A stretch of 64,000 nucleotides of DNA. Origin: Parapristionchus giblindavisi. Its lineage: Eukaryota > Nematoda > Chromadorea > Rhabditida > Diplogasteridae. Location of the stretch: the NCBI GenBank assembly GCA_943737045.1, contig CALSFV010000657.1, forward strand, positions 62,001 to 126,000, in the 5' to 3' direction. Every line of letters begins with the position of its first letter. Positions within the stretch are counted from its first letter, which is position 1. This document shows positions 31,220-42,600 of the stretch, piece after piece. A model generated the notes under the pieces. It had not been told where the DNA came from, did no database searches, and was given only the letters and a program-made list of their open reading frames with translations. A program made the translations under genes and the position numbers.

Positions 31220-34056
31220 CAGTAGCGCCGGAAAGTCAGTGCCAACTTTTTGTTTTTGCTATATTTTGTAAACCAGGCGTGCTATCAGGCCGCTCTCGCG
31301 AGTTCTTATGGGAAATTTATCGAGGAATCCGGCCCTGATATTGCTGACTCATGAAAATTTCTCATTATTGCGTAATGATGACGCAATCGAAGTCCACTTT
31401 TTTGAAAAATCATAACTCCGCGGAAAATTTTTTTCCAGCCTACCGTTCTTCTATAAGTTTGAGATCTACGCATCGGCTACTCCGAAAATTTTTTTTAGGT
31501 TGCTGCGATTTTTTCAACCGCGGCGGCCATGCTGCAATATGGCGGCTGCAAACTCATATCTCAGCTCCCAGATGATCTAGAGACTCGTTCTTGGGATCAA
31601 AATGATCCTTATGATGTCCCAAATATACCCTGAAAGTTTGGTCTTGATCGGACCTCAATTGCCTTCAGTACACCAAATAGTCATTTTTTCCGATGACCTA
31701 ACTTTGAGGGCCTACAATTACCAGAGTGATTTTTCTAAAAATGTGGTTCTTGTGAAAAAATGTGCCAAAACCATCCAAGAAGTCATCCACATACTTTGGT
31801 GAAAGCAGCCTGCTTCGCATCTTCACGGCAAACGATAAGCGAGCATGCACTCGTTTCGGAAGCGCACGTCCAGTGGAGGCGAGGGAGGGGAGGGGCGCGC
31901 GCACGCACAGTGAGTGCGTGCGGGAAAGACTGATGGGGCACCGAGGGGTTGCAAGATGGGTTCTCCCAAGCTTGTAGACGTATTCTTTGATAGTTTTGGC
32001 ACATTTCAGCACAAGAACCAAAATTTTAGAAAAATCACTCCCATAATTGTATACCCTCAAAGGACACCAAAAAGTGCAAGCTCAGATCTCATCTCCCAGA
32101 CATGCTAGAGACTCGTTCTTAGGATCAAAATGATCCTTATGATGTCCCAAATACACCCTAAAAGTGTGGTCTTGATCGGACCACAATTGCTTTCAGTACA
32201 CCAAATAGTCATTTTCTTTCACATGACCTCGCCTCCACTGGACGTGCGCTTCCGAAACGAGTGCATGCTCGCTTATCGTTTGCCGTGAAGATGCGAAGCA
32301 GGTTGCTTTCACCAAAGTATGAGAGGATATCTGACTCGATCGACATACTTGTGTTGGGGCTTGGCACAGTATGAAAAAATGGAAAGTGAGATTTTTGCAG
32401 TTTTATGTAGTACTGTCCGAAAGAAGTTCACCCATGCAGGAGAGAAGTTGTGAAAATGCTTCTACGCCTCAGGGCATGACGTCATAAAAACTTAAAATTT
32501 TTACAAACTTGCTCGTACGGCTTCATGAGTGGTACCAATCGATTCCTCGTTCAATTCTAAGACTTTTTTGATATGGTACATTTTTAGTTAATCTTCGGTC
32601 TTCCCTTGGAAAAATGCAAAAAACATTGATAAATTCAATTTTTTCGAATTTAATATATTATGCAAGTGCAAAGGGCCGTTTTTTATTCGCTCAGTTTTTT
32701 CTTATTACAATTACACATACGCTTGTACATACTGTTAATTTTTTAAGGGGGCCTGGTAGATTGGAGAAGCAAAAAACAAGTGCAATTGAATTGTGGTGTG
32801 CTTACTGTAGCCGAGTTTCATCAGTGCTATTTCCCGGCTCCTGATTCTCGTTTGCCATTTCAGAGTGCTATGTGAGTTTCTGTAGCCGAGGAATGCCATA
32901 AGTATATTGCTTCAGCCGTGTTACAGTAGCAGATATGATTACATCAATTATCATCGACAACGAGAGTCAGGAGCCGGGAAATAGCACTGATGAAACTCGG
33001 CTACAGTAAGCACACCACAATTCAATTGCACTTGTTTTTTGCTTCTCCAATCTACCAGGCCCCCTTAAAAAATTAACAGTATGTACAAGCGTAGTTGTAA
33101 TTGTAATAAGAAAAAACTGAGCGAATAAAAAACGGCCCTTTGTACTTGCATAATATATTAAATTCGAAAAAATTGAATTTATCAATGTTTTTTGCATTTT
33201 TCCAAGGGAAGACCGAAGATTAACTAAAAATGTACCATATCAAAAAAGTCTTAGAATTGAACGAGGAATCGATTGGTACCACTCATGAAGCCGTACGAGC
33301 AAGTTTGTAAAAATTTTAAGTTTTTATGACGTCATGCCCTGAGGCGTAGAAGCATTTTCACAACTTCTCTCCTGCATGGGTGAACTTCTCTCGGACAGTA
33401 CTACATAAAACTGCAAAAATCTCACTTTCCATTTTTTCATACTGTGCCAAGAGTATTTCGATCCAGTGAGATATCCTCTCGTATGTGGGTGACTTCTGGG
33501 ATGGTTTTGGCACATTTTAGCACAAGAACCACATTTTTAGAAAAATCACTCTGGTAATTGTAGGCCATCAAAGTTAGGTCATCGGAAAAAATGACTATTT
33601 GGTGTACTTAAGGCAATTGTGGTCCGACCAAGACCAAACTTTCACGGTATATTTGGGACATCATAAGGATCATTTTGATCCCAAGAACGAGTCTCTAGCT
33701 CATCTGGGAGCTGAGATCTGGGTTTGTAGCCGCCATATTGCAGCATGGACGCCGCGGTTGAAAAAAATCGCAGCAACCTAAAAAAATTTTTCGGAGTAGC
33801 CGACGCGTAGATCTCAAACTTATAGAAGAACGGTAGGCTGGAAAAGAATTTTCCGCGGAGTTATGATTTTTCAAAAAAGTGGACTTCGATTGCGTCATCA
33901 TTACGCAATAATAAGAAATTTTCATGAGTCAGCAATATCAGGGCCGGATTCCTCGATAAATTCCCCATTAGAACTCGCGAGAGCGGCCCGATAGAACGCC
34001 TGGTTCACAAAATATAGCAAAAACAAAAAGTTGGCACTGACTTTCCGGCGCTACTG
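31220..34056. mobile_element. Tc-like foldback element, TA target site
   Basis: Ends CAGTAGCGCCGGAAAGTCAG and its exact complement are flanked by TA (31218-31219, 34057-34058), the Tc1/mariner pattern. The arms are long inverted copies with a centre near 32930. The left arm has an internal repeat of CTAGAGACTCGTTCTTGGGA-type and CACGTCCAGTGGAGGCGAGG segments (about 31570-31900 and 32105-32300) that the right arm lacks. ORFs in the arms mirror each other; no transposase seen. Confidence 0.87.
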
Positions 34057-34058
34057 TA

Positions 34059-34872
34059 CGTCGTGCTCCACACCCACTCTAGTTGCCTGTCTGACCCAAT
34101 TGACCGCCCCACATTTACGGTTACTGTATCAATCGATTATCTATAAACTAAGTCCGCCCTGTCCCCCCATTCTATTATCGATTAATAATATGTGTAGTAT
34201 TTTTTAATTGCTAAAATATTTTGTTATTCTTCTTTTACTCCGTTTTGTCTATTGTAGTACACTAAACTCTAGAGCTGTCCGTGGATGAAAACTATCTTTC
34301 AATCGATTTGATCTACAGTATGTCATTCTTACCGTAACCCCATCGTTGGCCTACCGTAATCCCGATCCTATAATACTTTATCAACTCGTTTGCTATATAT
34401 ACGAACTAAATCCCCCACCACTATCGTAACTTCTTGCTATTTTCTTGTTTTTTTCGCTATTATTATAATAATTGTTGCCCAATCGATAATAAGTTCCGCC
34501 TCTTTATTGATCGGATATCCATGTTACTTCCCCTTTATCGATTGATATTCAATGTTACCCCCCTCTGTGTATGTTCGTCACTCTGTCTCAATCACTCTTG
34601 TTCTTTCTGCTCTATCGTCCACACGTCCAACCGCGACGGACACGCGGACGCCCGGAAGCATTCCTACCTTGATGTTTACGAGTTGTTTATCTGCCCTCAC
34701 TTCCTCACATCATCGAGTCGTTTTGATTTGATCTTTGATCTTTGACCCCTCCCTCCCACCCCATTCTAGAACTGTGCCCCCGATCGTTGTTGAGTGTTAA
34801 ATGTTGAATATCTATAGAATAAACGAGACTAACTTAACATCTATTTTGGTGATATACATGTATTATGTTTAC
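34059..34872. other. AT-rich flank between two elements
   Basis: No exon seen. Contains ACCGTAAYC motifs, a TTTGATCTTTGATC at 34728 and an AATAAA at 34818. If the element at 31220 is removed, this joins the SBNO 3' flank and could be its 3' UTR or terminator region. Confidence 0.4.
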
Positions 34873-36479
34873 TAGGGTTGCCGTTGCGTAAGCGTTATCG
34901 TATTTACCGGGCCCTCTTCCCATCTCTTGCCACTCTCTCGTCATTTCCCGCAATAGAGAAGAGAGACTGCCAAGATAATTCCCGCTAAATTAGCGGGGAT
35001 TACGCTATCTCTCGCCCCCCCTTCCCCTCTCCTTACTCTCTGTTCACACCACCCGCCTCGCCCTATTTGAGGCACGTTTGAAGAGATATCTAATTCCCCT
35101 CACATCTGAGAGCTTTGCAGTCAACAGCAAAGTTGTAGCTAACATCGATCCGGTTCAGATTATTTTTTGACTGAGACGATACGATCAAAACAAACAAAAT
35201 GACAATCGTTATACTTTTTCAGAGGGAAATCGAAACGATAAGCGTTCAAAATATGTTTTGGTATGGAAAGAAAGAATTTCTCTCAATGATCAGAGGAATC
35301 AGATTAGCATTTGAATACTGATTATCCATGTTATTCCCTCTATTTTCCATTTCAATAATTCATTACCTCAAGATGGACATTGTTCACCTCTCATTATCAT
35401 TATCATGTCTTCCACTCTCGTCGCTAGTTGTGAGATTCTTTATATCAGATAAATTACACTTCGCATACCGTAAGTAATCATTGGATACAATATCCGAGAC
35501 TGTTCCTGTAGATGAATCAGCAGCAACCGAGTAGCACATTTACAGAAAGATGCCACATTATATCAATTTTTCTCTGCAGCGCCAGCTGTTACATTTTTCA
35601 TTTTTTTCTTAAACATAATGCATTAGGGCAAACAGATACACAATACAAATCATAGATAATACTACATGAAGACCGTGAAAAATGGTAAAAAAGGAAATGC
35701 TGTTTAGCAAATGTTTTCACAATTTACCACAAATGTTTCATTTAAATACAATAAAAATAGTTTTTTTTTATTTTTTTCTTGGTTTAAAAATTTAAAATAA
35801 TCAAAAGAAAATCATCATGATGAGAGATCGATTTCCATTTAAAATATATTCTTGGGATGACGAGTACAAGGCTGATTCATCTACTGGAACAGTCTGGGAT
35901 ACTGTATACGATGATTACTTACGGTATGCGAAGTGTAACTTATCTGATATAAAGAATCTCGCAACCAGCGATGAGAGTGGAAGACATGATAGTGAGAGAA
36001 CAATGTGAACAATGTCCCTCTTGAGATAACGAATCGTTGAAATGGGAAATAGAGGGAATAACAATATTCAAATGCAAATCTGATTCCTCTGATCATTGAG
36101 TGAAATTCAACTCTTATTGGAAAAACATATTTTGAACGCTTATCGTTTCGATTTCCCTCTGAAAAAGTATAACGATTGTCATTTTGTTTGTTTTGATCGC
36201 ATCGTCTCAGTCAAAAAATAATCTGAACCGGATCGATGTTAGCTACAACTTTGCTGTTGACTGCAAAGCTCTCACAAGGGAAGTGTAAAAAATATCTTTT
36301 AGACCTAATGATGGGAGTATTTTTCCTCGATAGCTATAGGCAATATAAGGTCGGAACCAAAAAATCAGAACCTGGCATGCACTTTCCGATTTTATATAAA
36401 TAATTATATTTTGTACATTCGAACGCACTGTTTACAGGCTCCCCTGATAGAGCACTTGAAAGAGCAGTTAGAACATGAC

Positions 36480-36542
36480 TGCGTGGTGTAGTGGTAGTGT
36501 GTTCTCCTCTTGATCACTATGTGGGTGGTTCGAATACACCTA
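36480..36542 (+). other. tRNA-like module, left arm of the Tc5-like element
   Basis: Box A TGGTGTAGTGG matches consensus exactly and box B GGTTCGAATAC at 10 of 11 positions, with normal spacing and a TTGAT-type anticodon loop. Stems are poor. Confidence 0.6.
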
Positions 36543-37009
36543 TGTAGGTTTTTCTTTTGCGGATTTTTAGACTTTTCGGACTTGTAATTTTGATCAGAAA
36601 TAAAGTTAAAATCTTTTTCACAGTTTTTATGTAGCTGTTGAACTTGTTTTTTATCATTTAGGAATGCAAGAAATAAAGCAACATTTCGTTTAATAGCATA
36701 GTGATCATTTAATTTTGGGATAGTTCATCTGTACCAAGAGGCTACGGAAGAACATGATTTTGATAACTTGTGCATACAATGTTTGGCCAAACTTTCTAAA
36801 CTACTCATCCTTTTCACGGGGACAATTAATCAGGGAGATTATTTTTGCTCCAAATGCGATTGAATAGCCGCTTTATTTTTTTGTATTCCTAAATGATAAA
36901 ATTAAAGTTCAACAGCTACATAAATACTGTGAAAAAGATATTAATTTTATTTCTGATCAAAATTACAAGTTCGAAACGTTTAAAAATCAACAAAAAAGAA
37001 AAACCTCCA

Positions 37010-37073
37010 TAGGTGTATTCGAACCACCCACATAGTGATCAAGAGGAGAACACACTACCACTACACCACGCAG
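37010..37073 (-). other. tRNA-like module, right arm of the Tc5-like element
   Basis: Inverted copy of the module at 36480 (GTATTCGAACCACCCACATA on the + strand). Confidence 0.6.
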
Positions 37074-37555
37074 CCATGTTCTAACTGCTCTTTCAAGTGC
37101 TCTATCAGGGGAGCCTCTAAACAGTGCGTTCGAATGTACAAAATATAATTATTTATATAAAATCGGAAAGTGCATGCCAGGTTCTGATTTTTTGGTTCCG
37201 ACCTTATATTGCCTATAGCTATCGATAAAAAATACTCCCATCCATAGGTCTAAAAGATATTTTTTGCACTTCCCTTGTCAGATGTGAGGGGAATTAGATA
37301 CCTCATCAAACGTGCCTCAAATAGGGCGAGGCGGGTGGTATGAACAGAGAGTAAGGAGAGGGGAGGGGGGGGGCGAGAGATAGCGTAATTCCCGCTAGTT
37401 TGCGGCAATTACGCTATCTTTGGCAGTGGTGTGTCTAATCACGAAGTTAGGAAGGAGAGAGTGCCTCTCACGGGCGATTGCTAGAGAGAAGGGAAGGGGC
37501 GGGAATAGATAGCGTAGTCTTCGCTACCGTTCCTGCAACCCTATTGGAATATTCG

Positions 37556-37675
37556 CTTAAAGTGATATCACGAGCACTTTTTATAACTCTACGCTATGGC
37601 AATGCTCTCACTTTCTTTGTCTACTAGAGAGCGTCGCCAGACTGGAGTGTTAATTAGCTCTGGCCTTAAATTCTA
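37556..37675. mobile_element. Hairpin MITE (family copy 1)
   Basis: Degenerate copy of a ~110-130 bp hairpin whose two arms pair (GCTATGGCAATGCTCTCACT against GAGAGCGTCGCCAGAC), with TTTCTTTGT at the loop. Related copies: 41588, 58682, 61144, 63338. It lies just before the first N-terminal SBNO exon. Confidence 0.6.
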
Positions 37676-37705
37676 ATAATATGATTATTATTTTTCCTTT
37701 TCCAG

Positions 37706-38054
37706 AGTTACTCGATATTCGCCACCGGGTATGAGTACTCCCGGAATGAATCGAGTATCAGGTATTGACCATATAATATACACTTTTTTTATTTGGTACG
37801 AGAGTAGCCGACCACTCCCACAAGAGACTTTCTTGTTTTGCATGGTTCAGAAACTATGCCGATCTCTTTTATATATAATATAGCGCGCGGCGAAGGTCAG
37901 CCGGGTTAGAGAGCGGCAGCGGAGAGACAATCGAGAAGCGGGGCGAGATGTAGAAGGCTACATCTCGCCCACCTCTCGATTGTGACTTCCGTTCGTTAGC
38001 ACCATTTGTCATTTTCTTATGCAAGTACATTTTATACGCACAATAATAATGATC

Positions 38055-38126
<72 letters not shown>

Positions 38127-41100
38127 TAATAATAATAATTTATATAAGAATAGAATGATGAATATTCGGAGAAACACGATTATGCTTTCATGAAATCTGC
38201 AACATTATACGCTTTACAGCTACTCGGCCATCCGTGACGCCTGCAGGGTTCCGAACGATACAACAGCGGACGACGGCAGGTGGACCGATTGGACAACCGA
38301 TGAGACCACCCGGAAATGATGCCAGTAAGCTATATTTTTATACGGTTTTTGAATTAGAGTGGTCGAATTTTGGAGTGATGTGATATATGTGATGCCATTT
38401 AGCACACCATCATACCAGAACCACCCAGTACGAGTTGGCATTAGATTGCGTTTGGGAAACCGTAACCTATGCTCACGCCAGGTTACACGACGTACCAGCG
38501 TACGGCGTATCCACGTGGTGGCATGCATCCCCATGCCCAGACGCCCCCTCATCTGCAGCATCATGCGTACGGTCGTGGAGGTGCTGCCATGTCGAATAGA
38601 GGAGGACGGTTTGTTATTGATTATTGATTTTTATTGATTATTGATTGTTGTTGATGGGCTTCAAAAATGGGCCATTGAGTGTGCGAGAGAGTGTGAGTTT
38701 TTCTCTCACAACTAAAATAGGGCGTAAAATGCAGTCTGAAATTGTAAAAGGAATTATTTTCGATTATCATTATTTTATGTGATATTTTGAGTGTGTGTGT
38801 TGTGCGGTTGTTGAATATTTAAAAAAAAGATGCATATTTAAAATAATGACAATGCATTGGCAGGGGCTACATGGTCGGTCGACCGCCGTCTGCACTCGGA
38901 CGACTCCAGATGCCCCAGCAGCAGCATAATGTGAATCAGAACAATCTCGTTAGTAGCTTGATCTTTGACCTTTTGAACGCTAGTCGGCATATCAAGATAA
39001 TTTTCTATGTATATATTTTGAAGACCTTGGTATAGACAGCCTTTTGAATTCGTTAAAGAGACACTCTCTCATAGGCAGCCTACTCTCCGATGCCGCGTGG
39101 TCTCGCTGGCCAGGATTCACTGCGAGCATTGTCTGATGTGGACGTGCGACGTCGTAGCATGACGCCAAGCGGGGATCAAAATACAAGCTACTAACTACAA
39201 ACTACAAATGATTTTTTTGTAAAAAAAATCATTTGTAGTTTGTAGTTAGTAGCTTGTATTTTGATCTTTCATATAAATGCCTTGCTTTTTATTAGCAAAG
39301 CCAAATAAGCTAACAAAAAGTGTAAAATTTTAGGCTCTGTTCTACTTTACTGGTCCCATGAAAGTTTACTGGTCCCAAGAAAGTTTACTGGTCCCAAGAA
39401 AGTTGACTGGTCCCGTGAAAGTTGACTGGTCCCATGAAAGTTGACTGGTCCCAAGAAAGTTGACTGGTCCCAAGAAAGTTGACTGGTCCCAAGAAAGTTG
39501 GCTGGTCCCATGAAAGTTGAACCCAAAATCAGTATTGCCGAAAGTTGGCTGGTATCATTAATGTTACAAAAGAAATTTGAAGTAGTGTTTATCGATGTTT
39601 GTTTGCGATCATGATTTCAAACCGTGATAACTGATAAGAATTTATTTATTTCAATCATATTCCCTTTCACTCTCGTCGTCCTCCTGTTCTATTTCTTCCT
39701 CGATTTCTTCCTCCGCTCCGTTGTCGAATGGCTCCGCTAGGTCGATGTCTACCTCTTTAAGACACCGGCTCAGTAAGATTCGAGGGTTGTGCTAGTGACC
39801 CCGGACATCGACCTCACCGACTTGGCTCAAATTTTTTTTGTGGATACCCCCATGAGCCCCCATCACCAAATGGGTATTCATTAGGGCAGGATCCTTGAAA
39901 CACAGAAGTGGCGGGTTCTCGAAATTTGAAAACTCGATTTTCACCAAAACAAAATGGAGTGACCTAGGACCAATGTTAGTGTCGATTAATTATAAGCATA
40001 AATAGACAACAAAAACTAGATATATGACGGTCCGGAGATCCGATCGCAAACTGATTTTTTTACCTTCTCAAAACATTCTAAAATTAATTAAAATTTTAAA
40101 ATAAAAAACGGCAGCCCAATTCTTGCCTCATTTTATAGAGCTAAAAATTCCACGTCGAATGAGGCAAAAAAATCATAAATCGATCGACCCGTGTTTTGAG
40201 ATAAATGAACCTGAAGACGACCCGAAAATATTTTTGTTTTCAAACGCCCTCATGTTTGTACTAGAAATGGTGGTGTATAGTAGATCCATTATTGATTGAT
40301 AATTATTGTGTTCCTTTCATATATTAGCATAATTGTTATTCAAATCCCCTTGCAGTTTGTGCATAACGTCCCTAATTACTCTCTCTATCCATCACTAATT
40401 TATTCATTATGCAAATGCTATTACACGTGTCCTTTTCTCTCTATGATTTGTGTTAGTTGTTAGTTGTTAGTCAGTTGTGAATGAGTTGGTTGTCGTAGTC
40501 GGTGGTTGGAGGGTTGTTCGTTGTTGCTTAGTTCGTAGTAGTCGTCGTTCCCTCTCTGGTCGTTTGCCTAGTTTCGTTGTTGATTGTGAACTGTAGATAA
40601 AGTTCATGTATTATTAAATCTTCTTCGTCTTCTCCACATTAAACGAGGTCATTAACCTCATCTTTATCTTGTCTTCTTCTTCGTCATATTGAATAGTCAT
40701 CGTCTGATCTCTGGTCTTTGGTCTTCGTCTCTCCTCGGTCTAGACTATTATTATCCGTGGTTGCGATTACGGATCCTTACAGTTGCGATTGTAAGAAGTA
40801 TACTTGCGAGTATAGGGGTGTGGTTGCGATCACACGCGCGTAGTTGCGATTACGTGCAAACTTGCAGTTGCGATTGCTAGTATTGATTAGTTTACTTGCG
40901 AGTAATCTTTTGACTTTTGGTTGCGATCATTAGTAAAAGGGTGTCGTCCCCCTGTGTACGTGTACTTGGTAGCAGTCGCTAAGCTATCAAACATTGGCAA
41001 ATCGTGACTGTTTGCTATCAAGTACAGGTATCCAGGATCGGCATTCCTTACAGTGGGGCGCTGTAGGAACCAACGCAAACAAGCATTGATAAACACAACT

Positions 41101-41890
41101 TCAAATTTCATGTGTAACTTTCTTGGGACCAGTCAACTTTCTTGGGACCAGTCAACTTTCTTGGGACCAGTCAACTTTCTTGGGGCCAGTCAACTTTCTT
41201 GGGACCAGTCAACTTTCTTGGGACCAGTCAACTTTCATGGGACCAGTAAACTTTCATGGGACCAGTAAACTTTCATGGGACCAGTAAACTTTCATGGGAC
41301 CAGTAAAGTAGAACAGAGCCAAATTTTATTGATTTAATAATAATAATAAATCATTATATAATATAAACTGTTACAGCAACCGTCCCCTGCAATGGGTGGT
41401 GGCCCTCCCGGTTCGGGTGGTAAGGCCGCTCCCTCGCCATCTCTGCCCAAGATGCCGAAGACAGCGAAGGAGGAGATGCAGAAGGCCATCCAGATGGCTG
41501 CAGCTCGTGCCTCACGAAATGAGATTGATGAAGAGGTACACTGGGATATGAAGGGAGGGCGAAACATGAATTGGGCGGGTTTAATAGGCACAACCCCAGC
41601 TAATTTAAAGCTATCCTCTCTGACAATGATCTCTCGCTTTCTTTGTTCACGAGAGAGCGTTGCTAGATCGGAGAGAGTTTCAAATTAGGTTGGGGTTTGC
41701 CTTAAATATAGTCGATGCGAGTAATAGATCATTGAACGATATGCAGCTGAATTTTGTATAATGTGTCTGGAACGTGGATCTCTCGGGATATTTAAGTCTT
41801 CTTTTCAGGAGGAGAATCTCGGTCATGCTGAGACGTATGCAGAGTACAAGCCGGCCAAGCTCCGATCTGGCATGTCTCATCCTGACTCAG
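37706..41890 (+). CDS. let-765: SBNO N-terminal exons, displaced downstream of the C-terminus
   Basis: Exons 37706-37761 (RYSPPGMSTPGMNRVS), 38220-38324 (RPSVTPAGFRTIQQR), 38482-38608 (YTTYQRTAYPRGGMHPHA), 38864-38948 (YMVGRPPSALGRLQMPQQQ), 39075-about 39173 (AAYSPMPRGLAGQDSLRALS), 41377-41535 (GGKAAPSPSLPKMPK then AKEEMQKAIQMAAARASR) and 41809-41890 (ENLGHAETYAEYKPAKLRSG). P/Q/G-rich low complexity followed by GHAETYAEY..HPD is the SBNO N-terminal layout. The last exon ends TCA G and would splice in phase to the exon at 6418, giving HPDSVVETASL. Problems: no start exon is visible, exon 39075 runs into a hairpin with a stop at 39192, and the last donor is GA, not GT. Confidence 0.8.
38045..38140. 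repeat. AAT trinucleotide tract
   Basis: About 30 AAT units in the intron between the first two N-terminal SBNO exons. Confidence 0.95.
39173..39266. repeat. Perfect 45 bp hairpin at an exon-intron border
   Basis: GATCAAAATACAAGCTACTA..(A)TGATTTTTTT is followed by GT and then its exact complement ending TATTTTGATC. The left arm continues the SBNO exon frame into TAA at 39192-39194. The right arm has the look of the host intron (GTAGTTTGTAGTTAGTAGC). The expected donor is gone. Confidence 0.9.
39333..41320. mobile_element. TIR element with minisatellite arms, 8 bp target duplication
   Basis: GGCTCTGTTCTACTTTACTGG and its exact complement, flanked by AAATTTTA (39325-39332, 41321-41328). Each arm continues into a 19 bp tandem unit (ACTGGTCCCAAGAAAGTTG), about 8-10 copies per side, in inverted orientation. 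The minus strand near 39750-39645 encodes an acidic protein end (EPFDNGAEEEIEEEIEQ..), like the tail of a transposase. The 8 bp duplication fits hAT, Merlin, P or related types; which one is open. A dispersed repeat is nested inside. Confidence 0.87.
39756..40261 (+). repeat. Dispersed repeat, copy 2
   Basis: Full-length relative of the copy at 5949-6309, same orientation, with an extra ~135 bp (about 40081-40216) that includes CTTGCCTCATT..AATGAGGCAA. It lies inside the TIR element at 39333-41320. Confidence 0.85.
41586..41708. mobile_element. Hairpin MITE (family copy 2)
   Basis: From AGGCACAACCCCAGCTAATT to AATTAGGTTGGGGTTTGCC; the arms pair over most of their length (CTCTCTGACAATGATCTCTC against GAGAGCGTTGCTAGATCGGA). 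Lies in the SBNO intron 41536-41808. Confidence 0.75.
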
Positions 41891-41964
41891 GATATAATAA
41901 TAATAATAATGGAACTTCTTTGATTTCTGGCCGGTACTACCCGGAGTTGTAAAAAAAATTTGGT

Positions 41965-42600
41965 AAATTGGGGTGCGATCATTTCGCCAACGGATCATAA
42001 ATCTTTTAGGAGATGGCCTATGGAAACAAAAGTTGTACCATTGTTATCAGTAGGGGTGTACGGTATTGTGCTACCGTAACCGTCGGGAATCGCGAACTGA
42101 TTTTTTTCATTCAACCCATGACCCGGGGTTCATGGTTGAAAATGGCCAAAGTCGAAAAATTCATGACGGCCCGAGTTCAAATACTGGTTGCCATTATATC
42201 AACAGTGAGCCAACTTTTATCTTTCTGGATACCGTAACCCGAACTACCGTAATCTAGCTACCGTACCTTACAATATTGTAGCGAAATTCACTGCAAACCC
42301 CGGTGCGATTAAGGTAGTTCGGGTTGCGGTATCCAGAAAGATAAAAGTTGGCTCACTGTTGATATAATGGCAACTAGTATTTGAACTCGGGAAGTCATAA
42401 ATTTTTAAACTTTGGCCATTTTCAACCATGAACCCCGGGTCATGGGTTGAATGAAAAAAATCAGTTCGCGATTCCCGACGGTTACGGTAGCACAATACCG
42501 TACACCCCTACTGATAACAATTGTACAACTTTTGTTTCCATAGGCAATCTCCTAAAAGATTTATGATTCGTTGGCGAAATGATCGCCTCCCCCCGGTAAA
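41965..42600. mobile_element. Foldback element with CATTTCGCCAACG ends
   Basis: GATCATTTCGCCAACGGATC and the complement of TTCGTTGGCGAAATGATCGC bound two ~290 bp inverted arms (GTAGGGGTGTACGGTATTGT, CATGACCCGGGG, GAGCCAACTTTTATCTTTCT). Begins about 75 bp after the last N-terminal SBNO codon. Confidence 0.83.

Larger units (their letters stand above)
36275..37277. mobile_element. Tc5-like element, TCA target duplication
   Basis: CAAGGGAAGTG ends in inverted orientation, flanked by TCA (36272-36274, 37278-37280), fitting the TNA target of Tc4/Tc5. The arms are inverted copies over about 400 bp each (ATCTTTTAGACC, GGTTCTGATTTTTTGG). Each arm has a tRNA-like module. No transposase, so non-autonomous. 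Confidence 0.85.
34875..37541. mobile_element. Foldback element with GGGTTGC ends, split by a Tc5-like insertion
   Basis: GGGTTGC...GCAACCC flanked by TA (34873-34874, 37542-37543). Without the nested element at 36275-37277 the arms form a nearly complete palindrome (CTCCTTACTCTCTGTTCA, CTCACATCTGAGAGC, AGCTTTGCAGTCAACAGCAA with complements), centred near 35700. Inner ATTACGCTATC repeats occur close to both ends. Confidence 0.83.

Noticed and set aside
35817..36008. 63 aa ORF that looks globular
   Set aside because: Lies in a palindrome arm whose mirror image reads differently; no homology recognised and no splice partners.
39352..39520. CRISPR-like array of 19 bp units
   Set aside because: No spacers; it is the subterminal minisatellite of a TIR element with an inverted partner at 41110-41310.
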